Assembly (NCBI GenBank): GCA_018238155.1
Contig: JABCTZ010000036.1
Coordinates: 124,001-188,000 of the forward strand
Source of the DNA: Candidatus Heimdallarchaeota archaeon
Lineage (GTDB): Archaea > Asgardarchaeota > Heimdallarchaeia > JABLTI01
Length of the DNA stretch: 64,000 nucleotides
Reading direction: 5' to 3'
Made by a program: the position numbers and the translations under genes. Below the pieces are notes generated by a model. It saw only the letters and a list, made by a program, of their open reading frames with translations. It had not been told where the DNA came from and made no database searches. Shown here one piece after another: positions 1 through 8,998 of the stretch (positions within the stretch are counted from its first letter, which is position 1; the number at the start of each line of letters is the position of its first letter).

Positions 1-139
1 ATTTAACCTTTTTTTCTTAAGTTTTGCTGAAACGCAAAACTTTATTTTCTTCTTTAAGTAATCAGCTTATACTCAGCAAAAAGTTTTGTATTTATCATTA
101 ACTTTCAGCTAATCATTTCTCTCTTGGAGCTCAATTTAA

Positions 140-3100
140 ATGTCTAAAAAAGGAACAAATACTTCTAAAAATAAAAAAAATAAGGTATCTGTTTCGAAAG
201 AAAAAGAATTTGATTTTTCAAAACTTGAAAAAAAAATCAATGAACTTGAATTTGCATTAATTCAAAGTGAAATGAAACAGTTAGGACTTTTTGAGCTAAC
301 AAATGATGCGATATTTTTTATCAGTATGGATGGAAATTATCATGATGTTAACTTGAGAGCAGCAGAAATGTTAGGTTACAATCGACAAGATGTGATTGGC
401 AAGAGCGCACTCCATTTTATTGTTGAAGAAGAAAAAGAGAGCTCTTCAAAGAAACTAGCAGATTTACAAGCAGGTCGCATTCTTCCAATATACACCAGAA
501 CTTTCAAGAGAAGAAATGGCTCTACTTTTCGAGCAGAAATTAATGCCGCTGTTGTTCAGGATGAAGAGGGGAATCCTGTTTATATCCAAAGTGCTGTTAG
601 AGATATTAGTGAGAGAGTTGAAGCAGAAGATTCCTTGAACCGTGAAAGAAAAGCCTATAACTTAATTTCAGAAGCAATTATTTATTCAGAAGATCTTAAA
701 GACTTTTGTAATAGATGTCTTTCCGGTTTGACTTCACTTTTAGGTTTTGATGATTCAACTGTAAGGACATTTGATGAAGATTCTCGAATGTTAAATCCCA
801 TAACTTCTATTAGTGTATTAAAGGATGGTGACATTTCATTAATAGGTCCTAAATCGATAGATGATCCTAATTTCATTTTTTCATTAACAGCACGTACTAA
901 ACGAATTATCGTTTCAACAAGATCTGAGGATAGAGTTATTCTAGCACCTTTTGCTAAACGCTTAAAAGAGTTAAATGTTCATGCACTTATTTCCTGGCCG
1001 ATACTTGATGGAAAAGAAGAGCTTCTTGGGACTTTACAATTGATATCTTATAAACATAAAGAAATTACTGATGAAGATTTACTTTTCTTTGATATTATAG
1101 CTCATATGTTTACTGTTGCATTTGAAAGAAAAAGAAGCGATGATGCTTTGAGAAACAGCGAAAAAAAATATCGTTCTTTTGCTCAGAATTTTCAAGGCAT
1201 TATTTACAGAATCCGCAGAGATGGTACACCAATATTCTATAATGGTGCAATGGAAGAAATTTCAGGCTATACGACTCATGAGTTAACTTCTATGAATCCA
1301 AAATGGATTGATATTGTTCATCCTGATGACCAAGAAATGGTTAAGAGTGAATTTAATCGTTTACTTTCTCCTCAGTGTACAATAATTGATATTGAATATC
1401 GAATAATTCGTAAAGATGGACTGATCAGATGGGTTCACGAAATAGGTCAAACAATTTGTAATGAAAGAAATGATCCCATTTGGATTCATGGTGTGATTTA
1501 TGACATATCTGAAAGAAAGCGTTCAGAGGAAATTCAAGCAAAACAAAGAGACATTAGTAATTCTCTTGCTGCAACAAGCAATTTAGCAGAAGCATTATCA
1601 GTTGTTCTAGATGTTACTTCAGAAATGGATGTCATGGACTCTGGAAGTATTTACATTATTGATAGAGACTCACGTTTTCTGGATTTGATTGACACAAAAA
1701 ACCTTCCCAAAGAAGTAGCGAAAGAATTAGCTTACTTTTCAACTCATTCCCCATTCACACAAGCAATCCTTTCTGGAAAACCTGTCTATATTGAATCTGT
1801 TGGTCAAATGCCACAAAACATTGATGATAATTTGAAAAAGGAAGGGATTCTTGCAATAGCAACTCTTCCAATTATTTCTGAAGGAAATATTGTTGCTGCT
1901 ATTTTCTTGGCTTCACGTAAGTCAATTAGCATACCAATAAACACTCGAAATGCATTAGAAACGATTGCTTCTCAAATTGGTGCGTCAATATCTCGAATAC
2001 GAGCTGAGGATGCGTTACGAGATAGTGATGAAAGATATCGAACTTTTGTTCAGAATTTTCAAGGTATTGCTTACCAGAGCAAGCTTAATTGGAAGCCTGT
2101 ATTTCTTCATGGGGCGATAAAAGAAATAACTGGTTATACAAGTGAAGAATTGTTATCCGAAAAACCATCTTGGAAAGATATTATTCATCCATATGACTTT
2201 CCAGAATTAGAAGCAATAACTGAAGACTCTATTGCCTCTGAAAGCAAAATAGGTAAATATGAATATCGGTTAATAGCTAAAAATGGTGATATCATTTGGG
2301 TTCGAGATGTTTGGTCGGTTTTGACAAATGAACATGGAAAAACAACTAGTTTTCAAGGTTCCATTTACAATATTTCTGAAAGAAAAGAAGCTCAAAATGG
2401 GTTGGAAAAATTATATCTAGATTTAGAAAAAAGAGTTGGAGAACGTACTGAACAATTAACTCTGATCAATAAAGAATTAACTGCTTTTTCATATTCAGTT
2501 TCACATGATCTTCGAACGCCATTGAGACATATCAGTGGGTTTGCGAATCTATTATCAAAAAGAATAGAGAAATTAACTGACAAAGATGAACGAATTCTTA
2601 GTTATACTCAAAAGATAATCAATTCGACTGAGGAGATGAATAAACTCATTGATGGTTTACTTGTTTTCTCTAGAATGAGTAGAGTTGAAATGGTTAAAAT
2701 AAGAATCAATTTTACTGAATTGGTTCAGGATGTATTGAATGATTTCCAAATAGAATTAGGAAATAGAAAAATTGATGTTGCAGTACACTTTTTACCAGAT
2801 ATTGTTGGTGATCCATCACTGTTGCGACTTGTATTAGTTAATTTAATCTCAAATGCGTTTAAATTTACAAAAATACGTGATATCGCTAAAATTGAAATTG
2901 GAATTATACCCTCGAAGGAAGATGATAAAATAACTGTTTATATCAGGGATAATGGCGTTGGCTTTGATATGAAATATTATGAACGATTATTTGGTGTTTT
3001 CCAGCGATTGCATAAAAATGAAGATTTTGAAGGAACAGGTATAGGGCTAGCAACCGTTCAGAGAGTTGTGCGAAGAATGGGTGGAATAATCTGGGCGGAA

Positions 3101-3163
3101 GGAGATATTGATAAAGGCGCTACTTTCTATTTCTCTGTACCTAAAGCTGTTGATGAAAAATGA
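140..3163 (+). CDS. Multi-domain PAS/GAF sensor histidine kinase
   Basis: This 1007-aa protein is probably cytosolic, since no membrane helix is visible. The apparent order is a basic N-terminus and short coiled coil, PAS (about 45-165), GAF (175-335), PAS (345-465), GAF (475-625), PAS (635-755), a coiled linker, then the kinase core. The HisKA motif SVSHDLRTPLRH places the phospho-acceptor at His789. The ATPase part shows the N box (NLISNAFKFT), DNGVGF, and EGTGIGLATV. It should autophosphorylate in response to small ligands, redox state or light bound by the PAS/GAF modules. No receiver domain or response regulator lies beside it, so its partner is elsewhere. The ATG start has a GGAG-like sequence upstream, and its stop overlaps the ATG of a small membrane ORF. 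The domain calls are sequence-based; the signal sensed is unknown. Confidence 0.93.
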   Translation: MSKKGTNTSKNKKNKVSVSKEKEFDFSKLEKKINELEFALIQSEMKQLGLFELTNDAIFFISMDGNYHDVNLRAAEMLGYNRQDVIGKSALHFIVEEEKESSSKKLADLQAGRILPIYTRTFKRRNGSTFRAEINAAVVQDEEGNPVYIQSAVRDISERVEAEDSLNRERKAYNLISEAIIYSEDLKDFCNRCLSGLTSLLGFDDSTVRTFDEDSRMLNPITSISVLKDGDISLIGPKSIDDPNFIFSLTARTKRIIVSTRSEDRVILAPFAKRLKELNVHALISWPILDGKEELLGTLQLISYKHKEITDEDLLFFDIIAHMFTVAFERKRSDDALRNSEKKYRSFAQNFQGIIYRIRRDGTPIFYNGAMEEISGYTTHELTSMNPKWIDIVHPDDQEMVKSEFNRLLSPQCTIIDIEYRIIRKDGLIRWVHEIGQTICNERNDPIWIHGVIYDISERKRSEEIQAKQRDISNSLAATSNLAEALSVVLDVTSEMDVMDSGSIYIIDRDSRFLDLIDTKNLPKEVAKELAYFSTHSPFTQAILSGKPVYIESVGQMPQNIDDNLKKEGILAIATLPIISEGNIVAAIFLASRKSISIPINTRNALETIASQIGASISRIRAEDALRDSDERYRTFVQNFQGIAYQSKLNWKPVFLHGAIKEITGYTSEELLSEKPSWKDIIHPYDFPELEAITEDSIASESKIGKYEYRLIAKNGDIIWVRDVWSVLTNEHGKTTSFQGSIYNISERKEAQNGLEKLYLDLEKRVGERTEQLTLINKELTAFSYSVSHDLRTPLRHISGFANLLSKRIEKLTDKDERILSYTQKIINSTEEMNKLIDGLLVFSRMSRVEMVKIRINFTELVQDVLNDFQIELGNRKIDVAVHFLPDIVGDPSLLRLVLVNLISNAFKFTKIRDIAKIEIGIIPSKEDDKITVYIRDNGVGFDMKYYERLFGVFQRLHKNEDFEGTGIGLATVQRVVRRMGGIIWAEGDIDKGATFYFSVPKAVDEK

Positions 3164-3261
3164 AGGTCTTAGTTTTATGTGTATTATTATTACTAATACT
3201 AGTAACAGTTGTTATTGTAAGTGTTGTTAATAAGAAGAAAAAAGCAATACCAACACGATAA
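3160..3261 (+). CDS. Single-pass membrane microprotein
   Basis: This 33-codon ORF overlaps the histidine kinase stop codon in an ATGA arrangement. It encodes one hydrophobic stretch (about residues 3-23, nearly all Leu/Val/Ile) followed by a short basic tail (NKKKKAIPTR), which is the layout of a single transmembrane helix with a positively charged cytoplasmic end. Translational coupling to the upstream kinase is suggested by the overlap. I do not recognise a family. It could be a chance ORF, but the sharp division into a hydrophobic core and a basic tail argues for a real small protein, perhaps one that anchors or modulates the soluble kinase (inference). Confidence 0.5.
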   Translation: MKVLVLCVLLLLILVTVVIVSVVNKKKKAIPTR

Positions 3262-3347
3262 AAATAAGAGGTGTTCAATTAATGTCTCATGAAATATTTT
3301 TTAAAATTCCATTCATTTTTTTTCTCTGTTTTTGAATTTACTTATTC

Positions 3348-4193
3348 TTATTTGGTAATCCAAGTTGCAATATATTTGTAGTTCTTTGGTTGTGGAACTA
3401 TTTGAGGATTTTTTACCACCCATTTTCCATCTAGTTGCTTTTCTTTTGCTGTTAATTCGAAATGAGACATCGCTATTCCAATATCAATAAATCTCATAGA
3501 TTTGTAAATTTCTAAACTATACTTTGATTGAGTTTTTAGATAGAAATGAAGAAGATCATTTATTTTTACAACTCTCCATGGTTGATCATTTCTTGCTGAT
3601 GGTGCTAGTCTCAGCATTTCAAGAGGAAGAGCAAATGGGGCTGATTTTTCTACTGTTAATGGTTTAGTGAATTGGTCGATAAAAAATAGGTCAACCCACT
3701 TTTTTCTTTTTCGAGCCTTAATCCACCAAGAAATAATTTTATCAACATTGCGTTTGTTTCGAGCTATTTTTCCAATAGGACTAATTGCAGGAATTATATC
3801 ATTATCTTCTAAGTCAACTAAATTTGAGAATGTTTTAGTATTAAAAGCACTACCAAGCCATACAGTACCATAATCCAATTCAGTTGCTTTTAGTATTATC
3901 TTTTCCATTAAATAACCGAAATCTGTAAAGTTAATCGATTTTTTATTCATAATCCCTACAATGAAATATCGTGCTCCGGAAATCATGCCATAAGTACCAA
4001 TCTTTAATTTCTCTTCTGTTTTCCCAGTATCTACAAGAATGAATTTTACTCTATTATTGAAGGGTCCTTTCTCTGTTAATTGTAGAAAGTCATTTATCTT
4101 TCCTATTGAGTTCTCATCCAATTTCTCATTTATATAGGTTCTACAAGAATATCGTTTGCGTATAATCTCTTCAATAGGTTTCTTAAAATCCAT
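3348..4193 (-). CDS. Nitroreductase-family protein (TM1586-like)
   Basis: This 281-aa protein resembles FMN-binding nitroreductases of the two-repeat type. The N-terminus has the FMN phosphate-binding pattern (IEEIIRKRYSCRTY), and the second half has the corresponding LRLAPSARNDQPWR motif. A single chain with two half-motifs is typical of the TM1586 subfamily, in which one polypeptide supplies both halves of the flavin site. The expected activity is NAD(P)H-dependent reduction of a small acceptor in the cytoplasm; the substrate is unknown. It is convergent with the kinase upstream, and the next gene on the same strand begins beyond a 56-nt gap. Family assignment is fairly secure, the reaction is not. 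Confidence 0.8.
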   Translation of the reverse strand: MDFKKPIEEIIRKRYSCRTYINEKLDENSIGKINDFLQLTEKGPFNNRVKFILVDTGKTEEKLKIGTYGMISGARYFIVGIMNKKSINFTDFGYLMEKIILKATELDYGTVWLGSAFNTKTFSNLVDLEDNDIIPAISPIGKIARNKRNVDKIISWWIKARKRKKWVDLFFIDQFTKPLTVEKSAPFALPLEMLRLAPSARNDQPWRVVKINDLLHFYLKTQSKYSLEIYKSMRFIDIGIAMSHFELTAKEKQLDGKWVVKNPQIVPQPKNYKYIATWITK

Positions 4194-4249
4194 TGGTCAT
4201 CCAACGAGTAAAAAAAAGAAAAATTGATAGATAAATTTTTTCACTTGAT

Positions 4250-4906
4250 TTAATCTTCTTTGAGATCATCTTTTATGTCATCTATGTGATGAAACAGTTG
4301 GCGTCTTATTGCATCCTTTTTCTTTTCAGGGAAGAGTTGCCCTTCTTGATGTGGTGCTGGAGTAATTGTTGGTTTGGGTATTTGATTTGATACTATAATT
4401 GTCTTAACACTCATGATAAGCAAACATGGAAAACTAATCGCTGAAACATAGAATCCAATATATAATTTCATAAAAGGATCTGCAGTTTGTTTGCTAAAAA
4501 ATAACCCGAAGAAGATAGTTGCGAGAATACCTGCTATAGCTCCAATTGTTAATAATGAAGCAAAAACCCTTTGTAAAGTAAAACTCTGCCTCTTGTTTCT
4601 GCCTACAAAGAAAACAGATGCTAATGGAAAAATTATTGCTATGACAAACAAGAATATAATTGCCACAGAGTAACCATCATTTAAATCATAGAAACCACCA
4701 AAGTTTTCGTATTCGTTCTCAGGAATACGATCATATTGAGCCCATGTCCCAAAAGACCAAGTAGATCTATGCCATGTGACGTTGCCATCATCCCAAATGC
4801 TATGGGTGAATGGAACACCACATAAACAAATACTGGTGAAAATTATTATTGAAAGCATTATTATTATGTATGTTTTGTCTTTTGTTTTGTCTTTAGAAAT
4901 TGTCAA
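4250..4906 (-). CDS. Four-helix membrane protein, unknown function
   Basis: This 218-aa protein has four likely transmembrane segments (roughly 13-35, 77-99, 115-137 and 146-168) and a charged, lysine-rich C-terminal tail of about 45 residues, including KKKDAIRR and a final acidic stretch. The loop between helices 1 and 2 is rich in Trp, Asp and Gly (HSIWDDGNVTWHRSTW) and probably faces outside. I do not recognise a family. It sits between the nitroreductase and the ABC exporter on the same strand but is separated from the exporter by a hairpin that looks like the exporter's terminator, so it is probably transcribed separately. Confidence 0.7.
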   Translation of the reverse strand: MTISKDKTKDKTYIIIMLSIIIFTSICLCGVPFTHSIWDDGNVTWHRSTWSFGTWAQYDRIPENEYENFGGFYDLNDGYSVAIIFLFVIAIIFPLASVFFVGRNKRQSFTLQRVFASLLTIGAIAGILATIFFGLFFSKQTADPFMKLYIGFYVSAISFPCLLIMSVKTIIVSNQIPKPTITPAPHQEGQLFPEKKKDAIRRQLFHHIDDIKDDLKED

Positions 4907-4968
4907 TTTTAGAATTACCTCTAATTCAAATAAATATTCTTGAATTGCATTTAATAATATAACTGAAT

Positions 4969-5018
4969 AAAAAAAAGGTTATGTGAGAGGGATTATGTTG
5001 TATTTCATACAACCTCTC
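4969..5018 (-). terminator. Probable terminator of ABC exporter operon
   Basis: Downstream of the ATPase stop on the minus strand lies a strong inverted repeat. GTTGTAT/ATACAAC (4997-5003 with 5007-5013) has a three-base loop, and GAGAG/CTCTC forms an outer stem. On the minus strand it is followed within about ten bases by a run of eight T (4969-4977). Confidence 0.55.
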
Positions 5019-5050
5019 AATTATACTCAATAATGAGATAGAGTGAATCA

Positions 5051-5776
5051 TTAAGGAATGTGGATTCCACCATCTCGCATATTCAAAACAAGATCTACTT
5101 TATCCATAATCATTAGATCGTGGGTGACAATAACAACTGTTATACCAAGTGATTTGTTCAATTCTCGTAGTAATTTGATGATATCCTCACCAGTTGTTGT
5201 GTCTAGGTTTCCTGTTGGTTCGTCCGCAAAGATAATTTTAGGTGATTGGATCAATGCTCGAGCAATAGCAACTCGTTGTTTTTCTCCACCACTCAATTCC
5301 TTTGGACGGTGTTTTGCTCGATTTCCAAGACCTACTTGTTCAAGTATTTCTTGAGCACGTGCACGATCTTCTTTTTTAATGCCGCTTGGAATTAGTGGTA
5401 ACAAGACATTATCAATAGCTGATAACGTTGGGATGAGCAAGAAATCTTGGAAAACAAAACCGATTTTTGTTTTACGAATATCTGCCAAATCCTTCTCAGA
5501 GAGAGATGTAACTTCTATATCATCAAGTAATACACGACCACTGGTAGTACTATCCATGCAACCAAGGATATTGAGTAAAGTACTCTTACCAGAGCCACTT
5601 GGTCCTGCTATAGCAATGAAGCTACACTTTTTAATACCAAAAGATACATTTTTGAGAGCTATTACTTCTGAAGGTAACCCTTCATAGTAGATTTTTGTTA
5701 AATTGTACGTTTTAATGATGTATTCATCACTAAATTCATGATCAGTTATTTGTTGGTCTGGAATATAATCAACCAT
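5051..5776 (-). CDS. ABC exporter ATP-binding subunit (LolD/MacB type)
   Basis: This 241-aa ATPase has the Walker A motif GPSGSGKST, Q-loop (FVFQDF), signature LSGGEKQR, Walker B (IIFADEPTGNLD) and switch histidine (VTHD). The GNLDTTTGE pattern after Walker B and the ALKNVSF start are typical of the LolD/MacB/FtsE-like group. These proteins drive FtsX-fold permeases by mechanotransmission rather than forming a classical substrate channel. Its partner permease starts 12 nt upstream on the same strand, so the two form one operon. Regulation is probably by the divergent TetR protein through the palindrome near 7095. The substrate is unknown; export of lipids, peptides or toxic compounds is plausible. 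Confidence 0.93.
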   Translation of the reverse strand: MVDYIPDQQITDHEFSDEYIIKTYNLTKIYYEGLPSEVIALKNVSFGIKKCSFIAIAGPSGSGKSTLLNILGCMDSTTSGRVLLDDIEVTSLSEKDLADIRKTKIGFVFQDFLLIPTLSAIDNVLLPLIPSGIKKEDRARAQEILEQVGLGNRAKHRPKELSGGEKQRVAIARALIQSPKIIFADEPTGNLDTTTGEDIIKLLRELNKSLGITVVIVTHDLMIMDKVDLVLNMRDGGIHIP

Positions 5777-5788
5777 TTTTTTTCCTCC

Positions 5789-7021
5789 TTAAAGTGATCT
5801 AATGACTTCCATTGGTTTTACTCTGGCAGCTTTGATACCAGGTATTAATCCTGCAACCATTCCAAGACCTAAACCGAAACAAAGAACTTGTACAACAATT
5901 TGCCAAGTAATAATCATGAACGTTTGAGAGGCACCCATTTGTACAAGAGTAAGTAACCCAGCACCTAATCCAAAGCCTACAATTGAACCTAATAATCCAA
6001 TAATAATCGATTCAAGAACAATATCGAAGAGTATTGTTCTATTCTTCCATCCAGTAGCTTTCATTATTGCGAATTCTTTCATTCGTTCGGTTACACCCAT
6101 TAATTGAGCAACAACAATTGCCATTCCACCTGCAACAATAACAATAATAATCAGAATATTTTGCATAATGGCAAAATTCTTCAATAAATCGCTTACAGAT
6201 TCCAAATGTTCTCCCGTAATACTTACTTCCAATTTTGGTTCTAGCAACTTCAACTGTTCACCATATTTCTTTGTTTGATTTACACTATCTGAATCAAAAC
6301 GAATGCTTACGTAATTGTAACCAGTTTGTTCATATGGTAAATACAAACTGTTTAATGCAAGTCCAGTAGCAACTGACATTTGTATATTTGTACTCATCAT
6401 TGTCGTTGGGTCATCTTCATCCGTCTCAAAGATACCTACAGTAGTTAAATTAACTGAGTAAGAAAAATTTGTCATGAATTTCACCTCTTTTCCTACTGCA
6501 AATAATCCATCTGATCCTTTAGCAATATAATCTGCTACAATAATTTCGAAGTTATTTTCGTAATTTTTTCCATCTACAATCTTTGTTGATGGACCTTCAA
6601 ATTGCGCATCATCTACTATAGCTATTCCTGCTACATTTATTGGAACAAAAGGCATTGAAGGACCAAATCCACCCTGCTCTATAGTGATATTTGGCATGAA
6701 TTGTTCAAAACCTAAAACGTAAATTTCTGGACTAATTGCCTCAATCATATCACTATCTTCTATTGTCATAATAATATCTGTAATATTGGTTGGTAATTGT
6801 GAAATCGTTATCTCTTTACCATATTCAGAAACTTGTATATCCCCAAGCGTTTCTGCAATAGTATCATCTAATAGATTATCAAATCCTGCTGAAGCTGATG
6901 ATAATACAACCATTAATGCTATTCCAATCGCAATTCCTGTAATAGATAAACCTGCTATTAGTTTCTTGCGAAAAGCGTTCTTCAATGCAAACCGGATTGT
7001 CTGGAAACTCATTTTTGCCAC
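5789..7021 (-). CDS. ABC exporter permease (MacB/FtsX fold)
   Basis: This 410-aa protein has the MacB/FtsX architecture: one helix near residues 20-40 with a basic N-terminus (ALKNAFRKKLIAGLSI), a large extracytoplasmic domain (about 45-280), then three helices (about 285-308, 335-358 and 375-400). The cytoplasmic loop ERMKEFAIMKATGW is the conserved FtsX motif that touches the ATPase. The C-terminus PGIKAARVKPMEVIRSL is also typical. It forms one operon with the downstream ATPase. The gene is divergent from a TetR regulator, a common arrangement for efflux systems induced by their own substrate. The substrate is not predictable from sequence. Confidence 0.92.
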   Translation of the reverse strand: MAKMSFQTIRFALKNAFRKKLIAGLSITGIAIGIALMVVLSSASAGFDNLLDDTIAETLGDIQVSEYGKEITISQLPTNITDIIMTIEDSDMIEAISPEIYVLGFEQFMPNITIEQGGFGPSMPFVPINVAGIAIVDDAQFEGPSTKIVDGKNYENNFEIIVADYIAKGSDGLFAVGKEVKFMTNFSYSVNLTTVGIFETDEDDPTTMMSTNIQMSVATGLALNSLYLPYEQTGYNYVSIRFDSDSVNQTKKYGEQLKLLEPKLEVSITGEHLESVSDLLKNFAIMQNILIIIVIVAGGMAIVVAQLMGVTERMKEFAIMKATGWKNRTILFDIVLESIIIGLLGSIVGFGLGAGLLTLVQMGASQTFMIITWQIVVQVLCFGLGLGMVAGLIPGIKAARVKPMEVIRSL

Positions 7022-7083
7022 CTAAATTCCTGTAAATAATCATCTTTATAATGTGTCAATTTTGTTGTGGTTTACTTATAAAT

Positions 7084-7105
7084 TTGTTCACACTAGTGTA
7101 AACAA
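7084..7105. promoter_or_regulatory. Palindromic operator, probable TetR site
   Basis: A near-perfect 22-bp palindrome centred on CACTAGTG lies in the divergent promoter region between the exporter permease and the TetR gene. The arms TTGTTCACAC and GTGTAAACAA match on 20 of 22 positions. TATA-like sequences flank it: CTTATAAATT at about 7074-7083, serving the exporter, and CTTTATATTA near 7113-7122, serving the regulator. Bound protein would cover both promoters. Confidence 0.7.
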
Positions 7106-7153
7106 ACAGCAATCTTTATATTAACCTTAATAAATACACTTAGAAGAACAATA

Positions 7154-7849
7154 ATGTCGGAAGACGGATCAAAATTAAAGAAAGAACAAAGGCAAGAATC
7201 GATATTAGATACAGCTTTGGAGTTAATGTGTACAAAAGGTATCAATGGTACTACTATGAGAGGAATTGCCAAAGCTGAAGGAATTTCTGAGACATTACTA
7301 TATCGTTTTTTCAAAAACAAAAACGAATTATTGTTTGCACTATTTGAAGCGAAAATCGTTAATATTGCTTATACAATACAAGAACTAATTGAAACAACTA
7401 AAGGGATGATACCTGATCCTGTGGAAACTCTTCCACTTATCTCTAAATTAGTTCAAAAAAGAATTGATAAAAATCATAAAATCTTTAATTTGATTCTCAA
7501 AGAACGAAAGGCTTTGAGAGCAATCATTGAGAAAGAAGGTGGATTTCAAATGATTTTTAAAGATAAAATCAAGACTCATACATTTATGGGTTTAATGAAA
7601 GATATTGCTAATAATAAAAGCTTAACGAATTATTTTCAAAGGTGTAAGGATGCAGGAAATCTAAGAGATGATTTAGAACCAGTGCATTGTGCAAATCTAT
7701 TTATTAAGATACTTTGGCCAACACCTATTTTTGATAATAATTTTACTCAACCAATTAATCCAATGTTACCAGATGCTCATAGCCAAAAAGCATTTGAAAC
7801 AAATATGAAAATTCTAATGTATGGTCTTGCGCCTGACAAAAAACATTGA
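7154..7849 (+). CDS. TetR-family transcriptional regulator
   Basis: This 231-aa protein has a TetR N-terminal helix-turn-helix at about residues 12-58. The typical pattern includes ILDTALELMCTKGINGTTMRGIAKAEGISETLLYRFFKNK, which I cite only as span 16-55. The remainder is helical, as expected for the ligand-binding and dimerisation domain. The gene is divergent from an ABC exporter and separated by about 130 nt that contain a 22-bp palindrome, the expected operator. The likely role is repression of the exporter and of itself, relieved by a ligand that may be the exported compound. The ATG start has a short AGAA-type leader. Confidence 0.88.
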   Translation: MSEDGSKLKKEQRQESILDTALELMCTKGINGTTMRGIAKAEGISETLLYRFFKNKNELLFALFEAKIVNIAYTIQELIETTKGMIPDPVETLPLISKLVQKRIDKNHKIFNLILKERKALRAIIEKEGGFQMIFKDKIKTHTFMGLMKDIANNKSLTNYFQRCKDAGNLRDDLEPVHCANLFIKILWPTPIFDNNFTQPINPMLPDAHSQKAFETNMKILMYGLAPDKKH

Positions 7850-7953
7850 ATCCATTAAGGCTATTTTTTTATGGTTCAAAAAGAATTCTTTAATTATAAT
7901 GACAACCTTGTTAGATTAAACAACTCAAACAATTGATTAGGGTGTTATTTCCT

Positions 7954-8664
7954 ATGAGTGAAACAGCTAAGAAATTACTTTTACAGCTAAAGAAAGCAAA
8001 AAAAGTTAACAAACAAATTGATTTAGTACAACAATTGAAAGATTATAATCAAGAGGAAATGGTTAATCATGTTTTATTGATTCACCTTAATCGAAAAGAT
8101 CACGATTCCCTTCGACTTGAAATTTTAGCATCATTAAATTTTGATGATGAAAAAATTATTCGTCCTCTTACAGAAATAATTGGTGATTCATATGAATCAA
8201 TCGCGATAAAAGAAAAAGCTATTACACTTTTAGGAGAGAATAAAAGTAAAAACGCTATGAAGTCTTTAATGAAAATTTATCGGAAAGCAAAAGATCCGAA
8301 AATTCTTGATAATCTAGCTTTAGCTTTAACCTTTTTTGAAGATGTAAGTGTAATTAAACCTCTCATAAAAGCGTTACACCATGAAGAATTACGATTACCT
8401 GCTTTAACTGGTTTAGCTCGAAATGAATCTACCGTCTTTCGTTCAAAAGATTTGATGAAAGCACTTGCAAAATTAGAAATAACTAAACAATTCGAGCTGT
8501 TACACTATGACAAGATCATTGAAAATATTCTCGAAAAATTCAAACTGGCAAACAAAGAAGATCTTCTTCTAGCCCTTAATACGAAAAAGATGGATCAAGC
8601 TATCAATAACTATCGAAAGGAACAAGCAGAAATAGCTAAAATGCTGAAAAAGGTAAAGATGTAA
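7954..8664 (+). CDS. HEAT-like helical repeat protein
   Basis: The protein has about 236 aa if started at the ATG at 7954, which has GGGTG about ten bases upstream; a TTG at 7933 is in frame but less likely. It is composed of paired helices resembling degenerate HEAT/PBS-lyase repeats. Examples are LRLEILASLNFDDEKIIRPL, IAIKEKAITLLGENKSKNAM and KILDNLALALTFFEDVSVI. The ends are basic and helical. No catalytic motif is present, so a scaffolding or protein-binding role is inferred. It is cytosolic. A second, more regular HEAT protein is encoded at 25 kb. Confidence 0.7.
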   Translation: MSETAKKLLLQLKKAKKVNKQIDLVQQLKDYNQEEMVNHVLLIHLNRKDHDSLRLEILASLNFDDEKIIRPLTEIIGDSYESIAIKEKAITLLGENKSKNAMKSLMKIYRKAKDPKILDNLALALTFFEDVSVIKPLIKALHHEELRLPALTGLARNESTVFRSKDLMKALAKLEITKQFELLHYDKIIENILEKFKLANKEDLLLALNTKKMDQAINNYRKEQAEIAKMLKKVKM

Positions 8665-8998
8665 GAATCTTTTTCATTTATTTCTCATTCTTTTTATTTT
8701 GTTAATATTTTGCTTACATCAATAGTTTTAAATAGTTTAAACGTTCAATATGTTTTTAATGATTAAGCTCTCTCAAGAGAATAATCAGATTTGGTGTAAA
8801 ATGGATAGAATGATGCAAAACACCCATAACTCAAATATTGCCCTTCCCGATACAATATTTAACCTTGCATCCTATTTCCATTTTCCTTCAAGATAACTTT
8901 ATTCATCCTTCCCAAGCCAATTCGGGGAAAAAACCGCGTTGGCTATCAATTCTCTTCTCTCTGAAAGTAATCTGAAAAAAATAGCTTTAAAGTATCTA
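8665..8998. other. Intergenic region with two inverted repeats
   Basis: No convincing ORF lies in this 334-bp convergent gap. It contains two notable inverted repeats. One at 8761-8785 pairs GATTA with TAATC around CTCT/AGAG. The other at 8915-8944 pairs AGCCAA with TTGGCT, with an inner CGG/CCG, and is unusually GC-rich for this genome. They could be terminators of the two convergent genes or part of a small RNA. No T-run follows the second. Confidence 0.35.
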
